Below are positions 7,268 to 16,134 of a stretch of 64,000 nt of DNA, in pieces. A model generated the notes under the pieces. The model was not told the DNA's origin. It did no database searches and saw nothing but the letters and a program-made list of their open reading frames with translations. The stretch is from assembly GCA_028286345.1 (NCBI GenBank), contig JAQBRT010000001.1, forward strand, positions 310,001-374,000. Direction: 5' to 3'. The stretch's first letter is position 1, and every line of letters begins with the position of its first letter. Position numbers and translations under genes: made by a program. The DNA is from Candidatus Saccharimonadota bacterium. Lineage in GTDB: Bacteria; Patescibacteriota; Saccharimonadia; Saccharimonadales; UBA4665.

Positions 7268-10200
7268 ATGAACGTACTCAGCGACCGTATTACTCTACCA
7301 AACTTCTTTAGAGCGGCCGCGAACGCGTGCTCACACGTCACCAAGCAAAAACAGCGCTTCACGGCGCTGTTTTTTGTTGCCCTATTAATTTTCCAGGGAA
7401 TAGCAGGCTTTGAACCACTATTGGCTCATGCCAATGGCGGCACGCCAGACCCACTGAAGCAAGTTGAGAAAGCAAGTGACTTGCCACAAGCAGTCAGTAA
7501 AGCTCCAAAAACTGCAGCACAGGCTGGCAAATCGTTTAAGCCCAATGAGTCGTTCACCAAAAAGCCTGCTGATAAAACGGTGGTAAGCGAAGTCCCTACA
7601 GATGAGTACAACACAGTCACTACCTACACTGACGGCTCACAAAAGATTCACTCTAGCGCAGTGCAAGTTAATGAAAAGGACGGAAAAGGCTTTACGCCAA
7701 TTAGCCGCCGCTTAAATGAAGATGCGCTGACGACCAAAAATGCAGCTGGCCAAACGCTCGACCTAACAAAGGTTATAAAGCAAAGCGGGCAATTTACGCC
7801 AAAGTCTTTTACTGGCAAAAGCAAAGTCCGTGGTTTTAACTTCCCAACGCTAGATGGAGGGCAGGGCATTACCCTAACTTCCAATGGCAAAACAGTTACT
7901 ATCTACCCGCAAAATGCGAATGCACTTATTATTCCTACAAAGCACGAGGGTAAAAGTAATGACTACATAGTCTATGAAAACGTTTGGAAGAATGTTGACT
8001 TGCAGTACGACTATCTGGGCACTGCAATTAAAGAATCGATTGTCATTAAATCAGCCGATGCTGCCAATGAGTTTAAGTTCAAAATTGCCGGCGGAACAGT
8101 AGTCAAAAAGCCGAGTGGTAACTACAGTATTGAGGGCACCGACATCAGCATTGGCGAAGTAAAGCTGAGCCTATACAACCAAGGTGTAGTTACGGCGCCA
8201 CTCAGCGTCAGTAACGACGGCTCAAGTATCAGCGTGACACTCGACGGAAACTACCTAAAGGGCCTGAAGCCGACTGACTTTCCGGCAGTTATCGATCCCG
8301 ACTATTACGCAGGCTCACCAAGCGTCGATAATAATGGTGCAAACTACGTAAACTTTGATAACTACGGCAACCAAGTTAATTCATCCCAGGACTGGATGGA
8401 TCTTGGTTCAACCCGCTGGAGTAATGGCCAGATCCACGATTGGCACACCATTTTTCACATCCCGTACGACCAAATATTTAACCGCCAACTCGACTACGCG
8501 CAATTTAACACCGCCATGCGTTTTGACGCCCGTGCCGGCGCCGGCTCGCCATACAACTGGGACATGTGGCTGACCTGGGCACCAGCCTTTAGCTTTAACT
8601 ATGGCTGTTGCGGCGAACCAGCAGCACACGGCATCATGGGGCAGTACGGCTCAATTGACGCTACCGGCTTGTTTAACTGGATGAAAGGTAACGTTGGCAA
8701 CGGCGGCTGGATTGAGCTCTGGAGCAACGAAGGCAACGGCGCTTCCTACAAGCGGCTCGACCCGTACTCAACCGATATCGACTTTTACGTTGAAGACTAT
8801 AACTCCCAGCCAAGCGTGCCCGGCATCGTCACCCCAGCCAATGGTCAGGTGTTTGCCGACCAGCAGCCAAGCTTTCAAATGACGCCAAGTACTGACGCCA
8901 ACGGTGATCCGCTTAAGTATTGGTTCCGGGTAACCGGCTCTAATCCCGGCAACTGTTCTGCACCGGGTAACATCCTGGTTGATAGTGGCGAAATTGACTC
9001 TCTCCAGTGGACCGTTCCTGACGGCGTACTCAAAGACGGCGACAATTACTGGTTCTGCGGCTATGTCCACGACCAGGCGGAAGGGACGACACACTCAGCA
9101 GGTAACAACTTCTGGAACTGGACGGCCCCGATACCGTTTAAAGTAGACCTGCGTCTGGGCAAGGACAAAACCCAAACCTATGACGATGTTGGACCATTCA
9201 GCGTTAATTACTCCAACGGTAATGTCACCATGAGCGCTGCTTCGCACACCATGAACGCGCTAGGTGGTTCGATGGGAGTCAACTTAGAATACAACTCGCC
9301 GTATGCTAGCCGCTCCGGGTTAAACGCGGCCTACTACAACAATTCTAGCCAAAGTGGCGCGCCTGCGGTAAGCCGCGTTGACGGTAGTGTGGACTTTGAC
9401 TGGAGTACCGGCAGCCCTTCACCAAACATAGTCAATAATGATAATTTCTCTGCACGATGGACAGGCTACTTTGTGGCACCCGAGACCGGTAACTACACAT
9501 TTGGTGGTAAAAACGATGATGCCATGAAAGTCATCATCAATAACAATATTGTTTATAGCAATAACTGTTATAACTACCAGGTTTGCTGGGGCGGTACACC
9601 AGTAGCATTGCAGCAGGGCCAGGTTGTACCAATATTGGTCGATTTCACAGAAGCTACGGGACCAGCCTACGTCAGCCTCTATGCCAGCTTCAACGGCAAG
9701 CAGCAAGTTGTACCAAAAGCTTGGTTGCGTACGGAGCCAACCGTAGTCCACACTGGCAACGGCTTGACCGGCCGCTACTTTAAGCTTGAATCAACTGATC
9801 CACTAGCCATGCCGACTGATGGCCGCCAGCCATTCTTAAGCCGCAACGACACTACAGTCAATTTTGACTGGGGCGTTGGCTCACCAATCCCGGGAGCGCC
9901 ATCTGACCGCTTCGCTGTTCGTTGGACTGGCTTCATCACAGTGCCGCAAGACGACAGTTATACTTACTGCGTTGCCTCAGATGATGGCATGCGCCTATCG
10001 TTCGACAATGTTGTCTATCGTGAATCGTGGCAGGACCAAGGTGGTAACCAGTATTGTGGGGCTGCTCTAGGCTGGAAAGCTGGCGAAACTCATGCTGTAA
10101 CTCTGGAGTACTACGAAAATGGTGGTGGTGCGGCCGTTCACTTCCAAGTTGCCTACGCCAACCGCGCGGCCGATATTGTTCCAGCAACTTGGCTAACGCC

Positions 10201-13200
10201 TAGTGTTAAATCGGTGCCAGACGGCTGGACGCTTGGTATCGACCCAGACGGCAACGTCAGCTACGAAGCAATGCAAGTTGCCGGCTCGGGCAACGTCACC
10301 CTATATGACTCAACCGGTGAAAAACACCTCTACACCTGGACCGGCAGTGCCTACACACCTCCAGTCAATGAGCACGGAGTTCTGGCTCGCAACAGCGACA
10401 ATACCTACACCCTGCAAGACGATGACGGCCGAACGTACATATTTAACCAATCCGGTGTACTAATTACTGTGACGACGCCACAAGACGACCGTCAACCAGC
10501 AGCACTGCAATATACCTATGGTGGCACGCCGGCGCGGATTCAAAAGATTGTCGACGGCGTTGATACCAGCCGTACCATGTCAGTCTATTATGGTGGGGAT
10601 TCCAGCTGCCCAGCAACTGCCTCAGGTTTTGATGCCACTCCGCCTAATATGCTCTGTGCTGTTACTTCCACCGACGGAAACTACACCTACTTCCGCTACC
10701 GGGCTGGCTTCTTGGCTCGCATCGAAACGAACGGTGGTGTAGTTACCGATCTGGCCTACGACAGTCTCGGCCGCATTATCCAAGTCCGTGAACCGTTGGC
10801 TAACGATGCACTCGGTGCCGGCGTTCGGGCTATGGATGATTCTGTTACAACCCAAATTACCTATGATGCAATTGGCCGGGCGGCAACTGTGACGCTGCCA
10901 GCCGCCACTGCTGGTGCCACCCGCGGTGTCCACACCTATCAGTACACAAGGCTTCCAGATTCCAGCGGCCTCGGCACCACCGCAATGCTTGATACCAATG
11001 AGGCAATGCCGCTTGGCTACTCCCAGAAAATCGATTACGACACACTACTGCGCGAGGTAAACAGTTACGATAAGCAAGGCCTCAAAACCTATACTCAATG
11101 GGATCAATTTAAAGATCTGAGCTTGGCTACTGTTGACCCGACCGGCCTGGAAAGCACCACACTCTATAACGATGCTGACCTGCCGACGGATACATACGGC
11201 CCGGCACCAAGCGGCTGGTTTGACACCAGCACCCGCAAACCTACCACCGTTAGTGGTACCGATTACACCTCCCAAGTCCCACACACCCAGACCCAATACG
11301 ACCAAGGCATCACTGGTCTCGCTGTTACATATTTTGCCCGCAAGACACTTACAGGTGCCCCTGGCCAGCACGCAACCGGCTTCAATAATGCTCCGGCAAC
11401 CTCGATGAGTTACGCTGATGGCGTATATCCAGTTACACCAACCGATGGCTTTAGCCTCCGGGCAACTGGCAAAATCCGCCTAGCCGAAGCCGGTAACCAT
11501 ACTTTCCGCGTTGCTTCAGACGGAGGCGCCCGCCTTTACATTGACGGCAATGTTGTCGTTGATGATTGGACCGATGGCGGCGTTCGGAGCCACCCAACCG
11601 GCAATTACAATAATGTGACCGGCGGCACGCTGCACGACATTACCGTGGAGTACTACCACAGCGGTACGACTGGCCCTGGCAGTGTTCAGCTCTTTAAAAC
11701 CAGTCCAGGCGCTAGCGAATCAGGAGATTTGACCGGTATCCTTAGCCCAAATTACGCGCTGACAACTGCTACTACTGTCTACGATTCTCAGCAAGGCAAT
11801 ATTACGACAATAACCAACTACGGAAGTCGACCAGAATTTGGCCAAGCGCAGAGTGTTACCGAAGATAACGGCGGCCTCAATCTAACAACGGGCTACACAT
11901 ATGAAGCACAGGGAACGGGTAGCTATCTACGCCAAACCAGTAAGACACTACCTGGTGGCGCCAAAACGCAATATCAATATTACAGCGCAACAGATACACG
12001 TGATAACCCTTGCACCACATCGACCGAAACATACCATCAAGCAGGAATGATGAAAGGAAAGGTTCAACCAGACCCGGATGGGTCTGGTGCCCAACCATCA
12101 ATTACAAGTGAATCAATCTACGATGATAGTGGCAGGGTAGTAGCAACTCGGACCAATAGTGATGCTTGGACGTGTACGTTCTATGATGCACGAGGAAGAA
12201 TTGTCAGCACTTCAATTCCTGCTGTAAATGGACAGCCGGCCCGTACCATTACGAACAATTACTGGGTCGGGAGTAGCCCACTCGTAACATCATCAGGTGA
12301 CAGCAATGGCACGGTCACTACTGAAACAGATTTGTTTGGTCGGCCTCTGAAATACACGGATGCACGTAATAATGTGACTACCTATACCTATGATGCTGCT
12401 GGGCGCTTAATGTCACGCACAAGTCCACTCGGCTCTGAAGCGTTCACCTATGATGGCTATGATCGACTTACTGATCAGATGCTTGATGGTGCAACACTGG
12501 CACACGTAAGCTACGACGCTTACGGCCGTATATCTTCAGTTAACTATAGTGCTGGTGCACAGCAACTTTCATCTGTAAATCGGGACAATTTAGGACGCAC
12601 AAACGGCTTGACATATAAGATAGCAAACGGTCAGTCTATAAGCGATGTAATAGTTCGTAATGTCAGTGGCGATGTGGTTAGCGGTACAGAAAACGGCCTG
12701 AGCAAAACTTACGCATATGACACAGGAGGTCGACTACTTACGGCTACACTGGGAAGTAATAACTATAATTACGACTACACAGCGCCAACATCGAGCCAGT
12801 GCAGCCAAGCATCGGCTAACTTGAATGCTAACAAGGATGGAAACCGCACGAAGTACATCGTTAACGGCGCCACAGCAACTACCTATTGCTATGACCAAGC
12901 CGATCGTCTAATCAGTTCATCTGACCCAACCATTGGCACGCCCGTATATGATGCTCATGGCAACACAACTCAACTTGGCTCCCCAGGCAACTCAGTTACG
13001 GCATTTAATTACGATGCTTCGGACCGCAATACGGGCATAACTCAAACCACCACGACCCAGACCACCACGACATCTACAAAAAACAATGTTGGCCAGACAA
13101 CAACCACAGTGACCACAGTAGTCAATACTAAAAAGATAGTCTACACACGTGATGTCCAGGGGCGTCTCACGAGTCGTGTTACGTCAGGGAATACCGCTAC

Positions 13201-14236
13201 AACAACCAAAACAACCACAATTACAGGTACCACCACAAAGACCGCAACCACAACAGATACCCCCACAACTTCTTACTACGGCTACACAGGATCGGGTGAT
13301 ACCCCAGACTTTGTACTCGACTCTAGTAACGCAGTCGTAGAAAAATACCAGCAATTGCCTGGCAATGTCCTACTGACTATTCGACCAAAAGAGACAGATG
13401 CAACTAAAAAGACAGTCTACTCTTTACCAAACATCCATGGTGATATTTTTGCTACTACCACCTCAACGGGAACCCTGGGCACAACTTACTTAACCGGTCC
13501 TTTTGGCGAACAAATTGCTAATCAGGCTAAGCCAGCAAACACGCTCGCAGGTGCCTCATTCGGTTATGTCGGCCAGTATGAGAAGCTGACAGAGAGTAAC
13601 CTAACTCTCAACCCCGTACAAATGGGTGCCAGGGTTTACATACCATCCCTGGGTCGCTTCTTGCAGGTAGATCCTCAAGAGGGTGGCACTGACAATAACT
13701 ATGTGTATAGCGGTGATCCAGTAAACGAATTTGACCTCGATGGCAATGCAATACCTTGGCGTAAAATAGGTAAGGGACTAGTATTTGCCGCTGGGATTGC
13801 CGGCGCAATCGCCTGTGGCGCTAGCATTGTATGTGGCGTGGCCGTTGGGGCCGCAGCTGCGGGTGCAGCCTACGCTGCCACAAATGCAGGAACCAAGCAC
13901 TTTAAATGGAGCGCTTTGGGTAAAGAAGCGGCTATAGGTGGAGCGCTTGGCGGTGTTGCAGGGGGTGCCCAGAAACTATTCAATGCTGCAAAAGGCGGAG
14001 TCTACATCGCCCGTACGGCTACTAAACAGTTATACGTGGGGCAGACAAATAATTTTGCAATAAGAGCTGCACAGCATGCGCGCGCCGGAAAAATTGCAAG
14101 CAATTCAATGAGGGTTCAGATCCCTATTGCTAGCAAGTGGGGCAGAAATTTTGCAGAAAGATCAATTTACAATGCACTTGGTACAAAGAAAGCGCCATGG
14201 TTGGCCAATAAGATTAGGCCACCACACTGGCGATAA
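7268..14236 (+). CDS. Secreted PA14/RHS-repeat polymorphic toxin with GIY-YIG nuclease-like tip
   Basis: 2322 residues. A basic N-terminus and hydrophobic segment (about 28-55) look like a long signal peptide. Three PA14-like modules lie at about residues 680-815, 828-977 and 1347-1495 (G-x-TGYF/TGF, NYTF, DDxx patterns). YD/RHS repeats (YTYDAAGRL, FNYDASDR and others) fill about 1150-2120, interrupted by a Thr-rich tract at about 1920-2000. The RHS core closes with GRFLQVDPQEGGTDNNYVY, then a Gly/Ala-rich helix, then a C-terminal tip of about 70 residues with VYI...LYVGQTNN, R/H in RAAQHAR and Glu in FAERSIYNALG, the GIY-YIG nuclease pattern. Established RHS biology predicts a shell that encloses a variable toxin. 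Two small genes follow as likely immunity. Base composition turns more AT-rich after about 11,750. Confidence 0.88.
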   Translation: MNVLSDRITLPNFFRAAANACSHVTKQKQRFTALFFVALLIFQGIAGFEPLLAHANGGTPDPLKQVEKASDLPQAVSKAPKTAAQAGKSFKPNESFTKKPADKTVVSEVPTDEYNTVTTYTDGSQKIHSSAVQVNEKDGKGFTPISRRLNEDALTTKNAAGQTLDLTKVIKQSGQFTPKSFTGKSKVRGFNFPTLDGGQGITLTSNGKTVTIYPQNANALIIPTKHEGKSNDYIVYENVWKNVDLQYDYLGTAIKESIVIKSADAANEFKFKIAGGTVVKKPSGNYSIEGTDISIGEVKLSLYNQGVVTAPLSVSNDGSSISVTLDGNYLKGLKPTDFPAVIDPDYYAGSPSVDNNGANYVNFDNYGNQVNSSQDWMDLGSTRWSNGQIHDWHTIFHIPYDQIFNRQLDYAQFNTAMRFDARAGAGSPYNWDMWLTWAPAFSFNYGCCGEPAAHGIMGQYGSIDATGLFNWMKGNVGNGGWIELWSNEGNGASYKRLDPYSTDIDFYVEDYNSQPSVPGIVTPANGQVFADQQPSFQMTPSTDANGDPLKYWFRVTGSNPGNCSAPGNILVDSGEIDSLQWTVPDGVLKDGDNYWFCGYVHDQAEGTTHSAGNNFWNWTAPIPFKVDLRLGKDKTQTYDDVGPFSVNYSNGNVTMSAASHTMNALGGSMGVNLEYNSPYASRSGLNAAYYNNSSQSGAPAVSRVDGSVDFDWSTGSPSPNIVNNDNFSARWTGYFVAPETGNYTFGGKNDDAMKVIINNNIVYSNNCYNYQVCWGGTPVALQQGQVVPILVDFTEATGPAYVSLYASFNGKQQVVPKAWLRTEPTVVHTGNGLTGRYFKLESTDPLAMPTDGRQPFLSRNDTTVNFDWGVGSPIPGAPSDRFAVRWTGFITVPQDDSYTYCVASDDGMRLSFDNVVYRESWQDQGGNQYCGAALGWKAGETHAVTLEYYENGGGAAVHFQVAYANRAADIVPATWLTPSVKSVPDGWTLGIDPDGNVSYEAMQVAGSGNVTLYDSTGEKHLYTWTGSAYTPPVNEHGVLARNSDNTYTLQDDDGRTYIFNQSGVLITVTTPQDDRQPAALQYTYGGTPARIQKIVDGVDTSRTMSVYYGGDSSCPATASGFDATPPNMLCAVTSTDGNYTYFRYRAGFLARIETNGGVVTDLAYDSLGRIIQVREPLANDALGAGVRAMDDSVTTQITYDAIGRAATVTLPAATAGATRGVHTYQYTRLPDSSGLGTTAMLDTNEAMPLGYSQKIDYDTLLREVNSYDKQGLKTYTQWDQFKDLSLATVDPTGLESTTLYNDADLPTDTYGPAPSGWFDTSTRKPTTVSGTDYTSQVPHTQTQYDQGITGLAVTYFARKTLTGAPGQHATGFNNAPATSMSYADGVYPVTPTDGFSLRATGKIRLAEAGNHTFRVASDGGARLYIDGNVVVDDWTDGGVRSHPTGNYNNVTGGTLHDITVEYYHSGTTGPGSVQLFKTSPGASESGDLTGILSPNYALTTATTVYDSQQGNITTITNYGSRPEFGQAQSVTEDNGGLNLTTGYTYEAQGTGSYLRQTSKTLPGGAKTQYQYYSATDTRDNPCTTSTETYHQAGMMKGKVQPDPDGSGAQPSITSESIYDDSGRVVATRTNSDAWTCTFYDARGRIVSTSIPAVNGQPARTITNNYWVGSSPLVTSSGDSNGTVTTETDLFGRPLKYTDARNNVTTYTYDAAGRLMSRTSPLGSEAFTYDGYDRLTDQMLDGATLAHVSYDAYGRISSVNYSAGAQQLSSVNRDNLGRTNGLTYKIANGQSISDVIVRNVSGDVVSGTENGLSKTYAYDTGGRLLTATLGSNNYNYDYTAPTSSQCSQASANLNANKDGNRTKYIVNGATATTYCYDQADRLISSSDPTIGTPVYDAHGNTTQLGSPGNSVTAFNYDASDRNTGITQTTTTQTTTTSTKNNVGQTTTTVTTVVNTKKIVYTRDVQGRLTSRVTSGNTATTTKTTTITGTTTKTATTTDTPTTSYYGYTGSGDTPDFVLDSSNAVVEKYQQLPGNVLLTIRPKETDATKKTVYSLPNIHGDIFATTTSTGTLGTTYLTGPFGEQIANQAKPANTLAGASFGYVGQYEKLTESNLTLNPVQMGARVYIPSLGRFLQVDPQEGGTDNNYVYSGDPVNEFDLDGNAIPWRKIGKGLVFAAGIAGAIACGASIVCGVAVGAAAAGAAYAATNAGTKHFKWSALGKEAAIGGALGGVAGGAQKLFNAAKGGVYIARTATKQLYVGQTNNFAIRAAQHARAGKIASNSMRVQIPIASKWGRNFAERSIYNALGTKKAPWLANKIRPPHWR

Positions 14237-14248
14237 AGGAGACGAAGC

Positions 14249-14608
14249 ATGAACCTATTTAGTAAGTTTAAGACCTCAAAAAAGACAGACGTTTCGCAAG
14301 AATTCGTATACGATGAGGCAGTCATCATAACTTTGCATTTAGAAGACGTCACATCAGAAGACGAGATAAAAAAAGTGGAGCAACTCGAAGCACAAATCAA
14401 AGAGTTGCTCCCAGACGGTTCAGGAGTTGACGGTCACGAGTTTGGTGATAATGATTGTATTGTTTATATTTATGGCCCCTCAGCAGATAAGGTTTGGGAG
14501 AAGATAGAGCCCGCCCTAAAAAAGAGTGATTTTAACCATCCAGAAATAGAGCTACAGTACGGCTTACCCGATGATCCTAAAACAAAATCGAAAAAGTTTA
14601 GTATGTGA
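14249..14608 (+). CDS. Candidate immunity protein for the RHS toxin
   Basis: 119 residues, acidic, soluble, starting 12 bp after the toxin stop with a strong AAAGGAGACG ribosome binding site. Alternating strands and helices (VIITLHLEDV, EDEIKKVEQLEAQIKELLPD, CIVYIYGPSADKVWEKIEPAL) suggest a small alpha/beta fold. The acidic composition suits binding a basic nuclease. No named family recognised; the immunity role is inferred from position directly behind a polymorphic toxin. Confidence 0.7.
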   Translation: MNLFSKFKTSKKTDVSQEFVYDEAVIITLHLEDVTSEDEIKKVEQLEAQIKELLPDGSGVDGHEFGDNDCIVYIYGPSADKVWEKIEPALKKSDFNHPEIELQYGLPDDPKTKSKKFSM

Positions 14609-14830
14609 ATGAGTGAGGCATCTGACATGTACCCAGCAAAACACTTTTCACTATCGCTCCCACGAGGCGAAGGTCAAGATAATATACCCGAACTCCTAAA
14701 GCAGCTAGCAAAAGAACTTGAAGCCGTGGATGGCATGGAAGTTATGGACATAGTTTTTCGTAATGAAATTGACGAAGATGGTGTCGATTGGCCTAGCTTT
14801 ACGGTCTACCTGAATGACCTCCGGCAGTAG
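14609..14830 (+). CDS. Second small acidic protein behind the RHS toxin
   Basis: 73 residues, starting immediately after the preceding stop (TGAATG arrangement), so translation is likely coupled. Strongly acidic, with a helix (NIPELLKQLAKELEAVDG) and beta strands. No family recognised. It may be a second immunity protein, or an immunity gene left over from an earlier toxin tip, as is common at RHS loci. Confidence 0.6.
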   Translation: MSEASDMYPAKHFSLSLPRGEGQDNIPELLKQLAKELEAVDGMEVMDIVFRNEIDEDGVDWPSFTVYLNDLRQ

Positions 14831-14876
14831 TGCCGCTTATGCCTATTTACATCCGGTATAAATGTTATGCTTAATA

Positions 14877-14905
14877 TTGACATTTTTGTCAGTATGTGTT
14901 AGTAT
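14877..14905 (+). promoter_or_regulatory. Near-consensus promoter in front of a short terminated RNA
   Basis: TTGACA at 14877-14882, exactly 17-nt spacer, TAGTAT at 14900-14905. No reading frame of use starts close downstream; an intrinsic terminator follows about 70-90 nt later, so the product is probably a small RNA or an attenuated leader. Confidence 0.75.
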
Positions 14906-14911
14906 TAGGGC

Positions 14912-15003
14912 ATCCTTGTTAACGGGTGGGAGGCAGTTAAGCCCGTTACGGACATTTACAGTGGTGGTCTAGTCGTCAGCGCAGCAATGTGCTGGCTTTT
15001 TTG
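14912..15003 (+). ncRNA. Candidate ~90-nt RNA or attenuated leader
   Basis: Runs from the predicted start of the 14877 promoter to the T-tract of the terminator at 14978-15003. It contains a 7-bp hairpin TAACGGG/CCCGTTA around a GTGGGAGGC-containing loop (about 14920-14949). It could be an independent small RNA or a leader that controls read-through to the 15486 gene 480 nt further on. The GTGGGAGGC motif is reminiscent of rRNA-mimic ribosomal-protein leaders, but no ribosomal protein gene follows. Family not recognised. Confidence 0.45.
14978..15003 (+). terminator. Intrinsic terminator of the short RNA
   Basis: AGC plus CAGCA pairs with TGCTG plus GCT around an ATG loop (one bulged G), followed directly by six T. 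This lies about 70 nt after the predicted transcription start. Confidence 0.7.
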
Positions 15004-15118
15004 CCGCTTTGTAACCTTGTCCAGAATCCGTGTAACAGGGGTACTTTAACAAGTCGAATCATTACAGTTCATATGGCGCATCCCCCAAATGTGCCAGCGC
15101 TTACAGATACCCGTATCT

Positions 15119-15199
15119 GGGCAGAGCAGTGCCAATGACCCGGCTAGCCATTCAATGCTAGCCTCCCATGCAACAGGGGTCGTTACTACTGTTCTGCCC
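15119..15199. ncRNA. Candidate structured RNA: nested three-stem hairpin
   Basis: Three stems nest in order: 12 bp between 15119-15130 and 15188-15199 (GGGCAGAGCAGT with ACTGTTCTGCCC, one G-U), 8 bp between 15134-15141 and 15177-15184, and 7 bp between 15142-15148 and 15157-15163 (GGCTAGC/GCTAGCC). No T-tract follows, so it is not a simple terminator. It could be a riboregulator for the downstream pair, a folded recombination site, or a free RNA. The strand is not determined by pairing alone. Confidence 0.5.
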
Positions 15200-15309
15200 T
15201 TGCGGTTGAGGCTCGCCATCCAGTACTAGTACCGGGGCGAACTCCTGTAAGTGCAGAATGTGACAACACCAAACGTACGTATTTCCAGAGCCCGCAACAG
15301 TAAGCGCTT

Positions 15310-15354
15310 CGGATGCGATGTGCTGATTACGCGTTAATCAGTAGGTCGCATCCG
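15310..15354. repeat. Compound hairpin
   Basis: Outer 9-bp stem CGGATGCGA/TCGCATCCG (15310-15318 and 15346-15354) enclosing a 7-bp inner stem CTGATTA/TAATCAG with a CGCGT loop (15323-15341). No T-tract follows. Confidence 0.6.
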
Positions 15355-15461
15355 GAACCTCACTCGAGTAGGTTTTTGGATCAAAGGGCCGCGTCTTCCG
15401 ACGGGGTCCTTCTGCCGCGCATTTCGCGTGCAGAAAAAAGGCACTGGCAAGTAGTCAGGCC

Positions 15462-15477
15462 TTCCCTGAAGGGGGAC
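15462..15477 (+). promoter_or_regulatory. Hairpin that can hide the ribosome binding site of the 15486 gene
   Basis: CCTTC pairs with GAAGG around CCT; the 3' arm is part of GAAGGGGG, the only Shine-Dalgarno-like run before the ATG at 15486. Folding would block initiation. Confidence 0.4.
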
Positions 15478-15485
15478 ACGGAAAA

Positions 15486-16097
15486 ATGACCGCACCCGGA
15501 AACGGTAACCACAACCTCGACCCCAACCTGCTCGCGCAGGTCGGTCAGACGATCAACCTGCTGGAGCAGGCACGTCAAGCAGACGAGACCGGCCTCGGGC
15601 TCCTCGTTGCCGCTGGCAGCCAGTTCGCAACAGCAGAGAACAACCGCAACCAGGTCGGCACAGCCGTCCAGGCCGCTCAGGGCTTCGCCGCTCGCGTCAG
15701 CGTTCCTTCGGGGATCCTCGCGCCCGCGGCTGTCCAGCCCGGTCAGGTCAACGCTCCGGCGCCCGCGCCGCAGCAGACCACAGTCACCACCGCACAGAAC
15801 CGCAGCACCAACTTCTGGCCGGCCGCCATCGTGGCGTTCGTCTTGACGTTCGTCGTTGCGGCGATCGTGTGGGCCATCGGCGCCAACATCGCTGGAGGCC
15901 ACGGTGGCTGGGCTCATGACGGCAGCTACCAGCTGTTGTTCGCGCTCGTCCTCGCGGGCGGCGTGGCTTGGCTGGTCGCCAATCGTGTCCGTGACGGTCG
16001 TCCCCCGGTGAACATCACCGTCAGGGCAGCCGCTCCGGCCGCACCCGCAGCTCCGGCTCCCCAGCCGCAGCAGCCCGCCCCCGGCAACCAGCCGTAG
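15486..16097 (+). CDS. Two-TM hypothetical protein of actinobacterial codon style
   Basis: 203 residues. A Gln/Asn/Ala-rich N-terminal region (about 1-110) is followed by two hydrophobic helices (about 118-142 and 154-172) and a Pro/Ala/Gln-rich tail of about 30 residues. No family recognised. Third codon positions are almost all G or C (CTC, GTC, GAC, AAC, CGC), clearly unlike the flanking genes. It is followed 37 bp later by a second gene of the same style, so the pair is probably one unit. Membrane protein with a disordered proline-rich tail is as far as the sequence goes. Confidence 0.75.
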   Translation: MTAPGNGNHNLDPNLLAQVGQTINLLEQARQADETGLGLLVAAGSQFATAENNRNQVGTAVQAAQGFAARVSVPSGILAPAAVQPGQVNAPAPAPQQTTVTTAQNRSTNFWPAAIVAFVLTFVVAAIVWAIGANIAGGHGGWAHDGSYQLLFALVLAGGVAWLVANRVRDGRPPVNITVRAAAPAAPAAPAPQPQQPAPGNQP

Positions 16098-16134
16098 GCG
16101 GAGTACGACTCCCTACGACACCTGAGGAGGTGTT

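Larger units (their letters stand above)
15004..15485. other. 480-bp non-coding, highly structured stretch
   Basis: No credible gene was found. The stretch holds, in order, a small CAGATAC/GTATCTG palindrome (15104-15119), the nested three-stem hairpin at 15119-15199, a GTACTAGTAC palindrome near 15223, the hairpin at 15310-15354, a TTCTGC/GCAGAA hairpin at about 15409-15435 and the SD-occluding hairpin at 15462-15477. The phrase AACAGGGGT occurs twice (about 15031 and 15172). This density of inverted repeats is unlike other intergenic regions in the window. Confidence 0.6.

Noticed and set aside
14912-15003. Ribosomal-protein (L10/L1-type) leader
   Set aside because: The GTGGGAGGC motif is suggestive, but no ribosomal protein gene follows and I could not match a full family structure.
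15004-15485. SRP RNA or RNase P RNA in the structured stretch
   Set aside because: Neither the GGAAGCA-type SRP loop nor the conserved RNase P core (GAGGAAAGTCC) is present.
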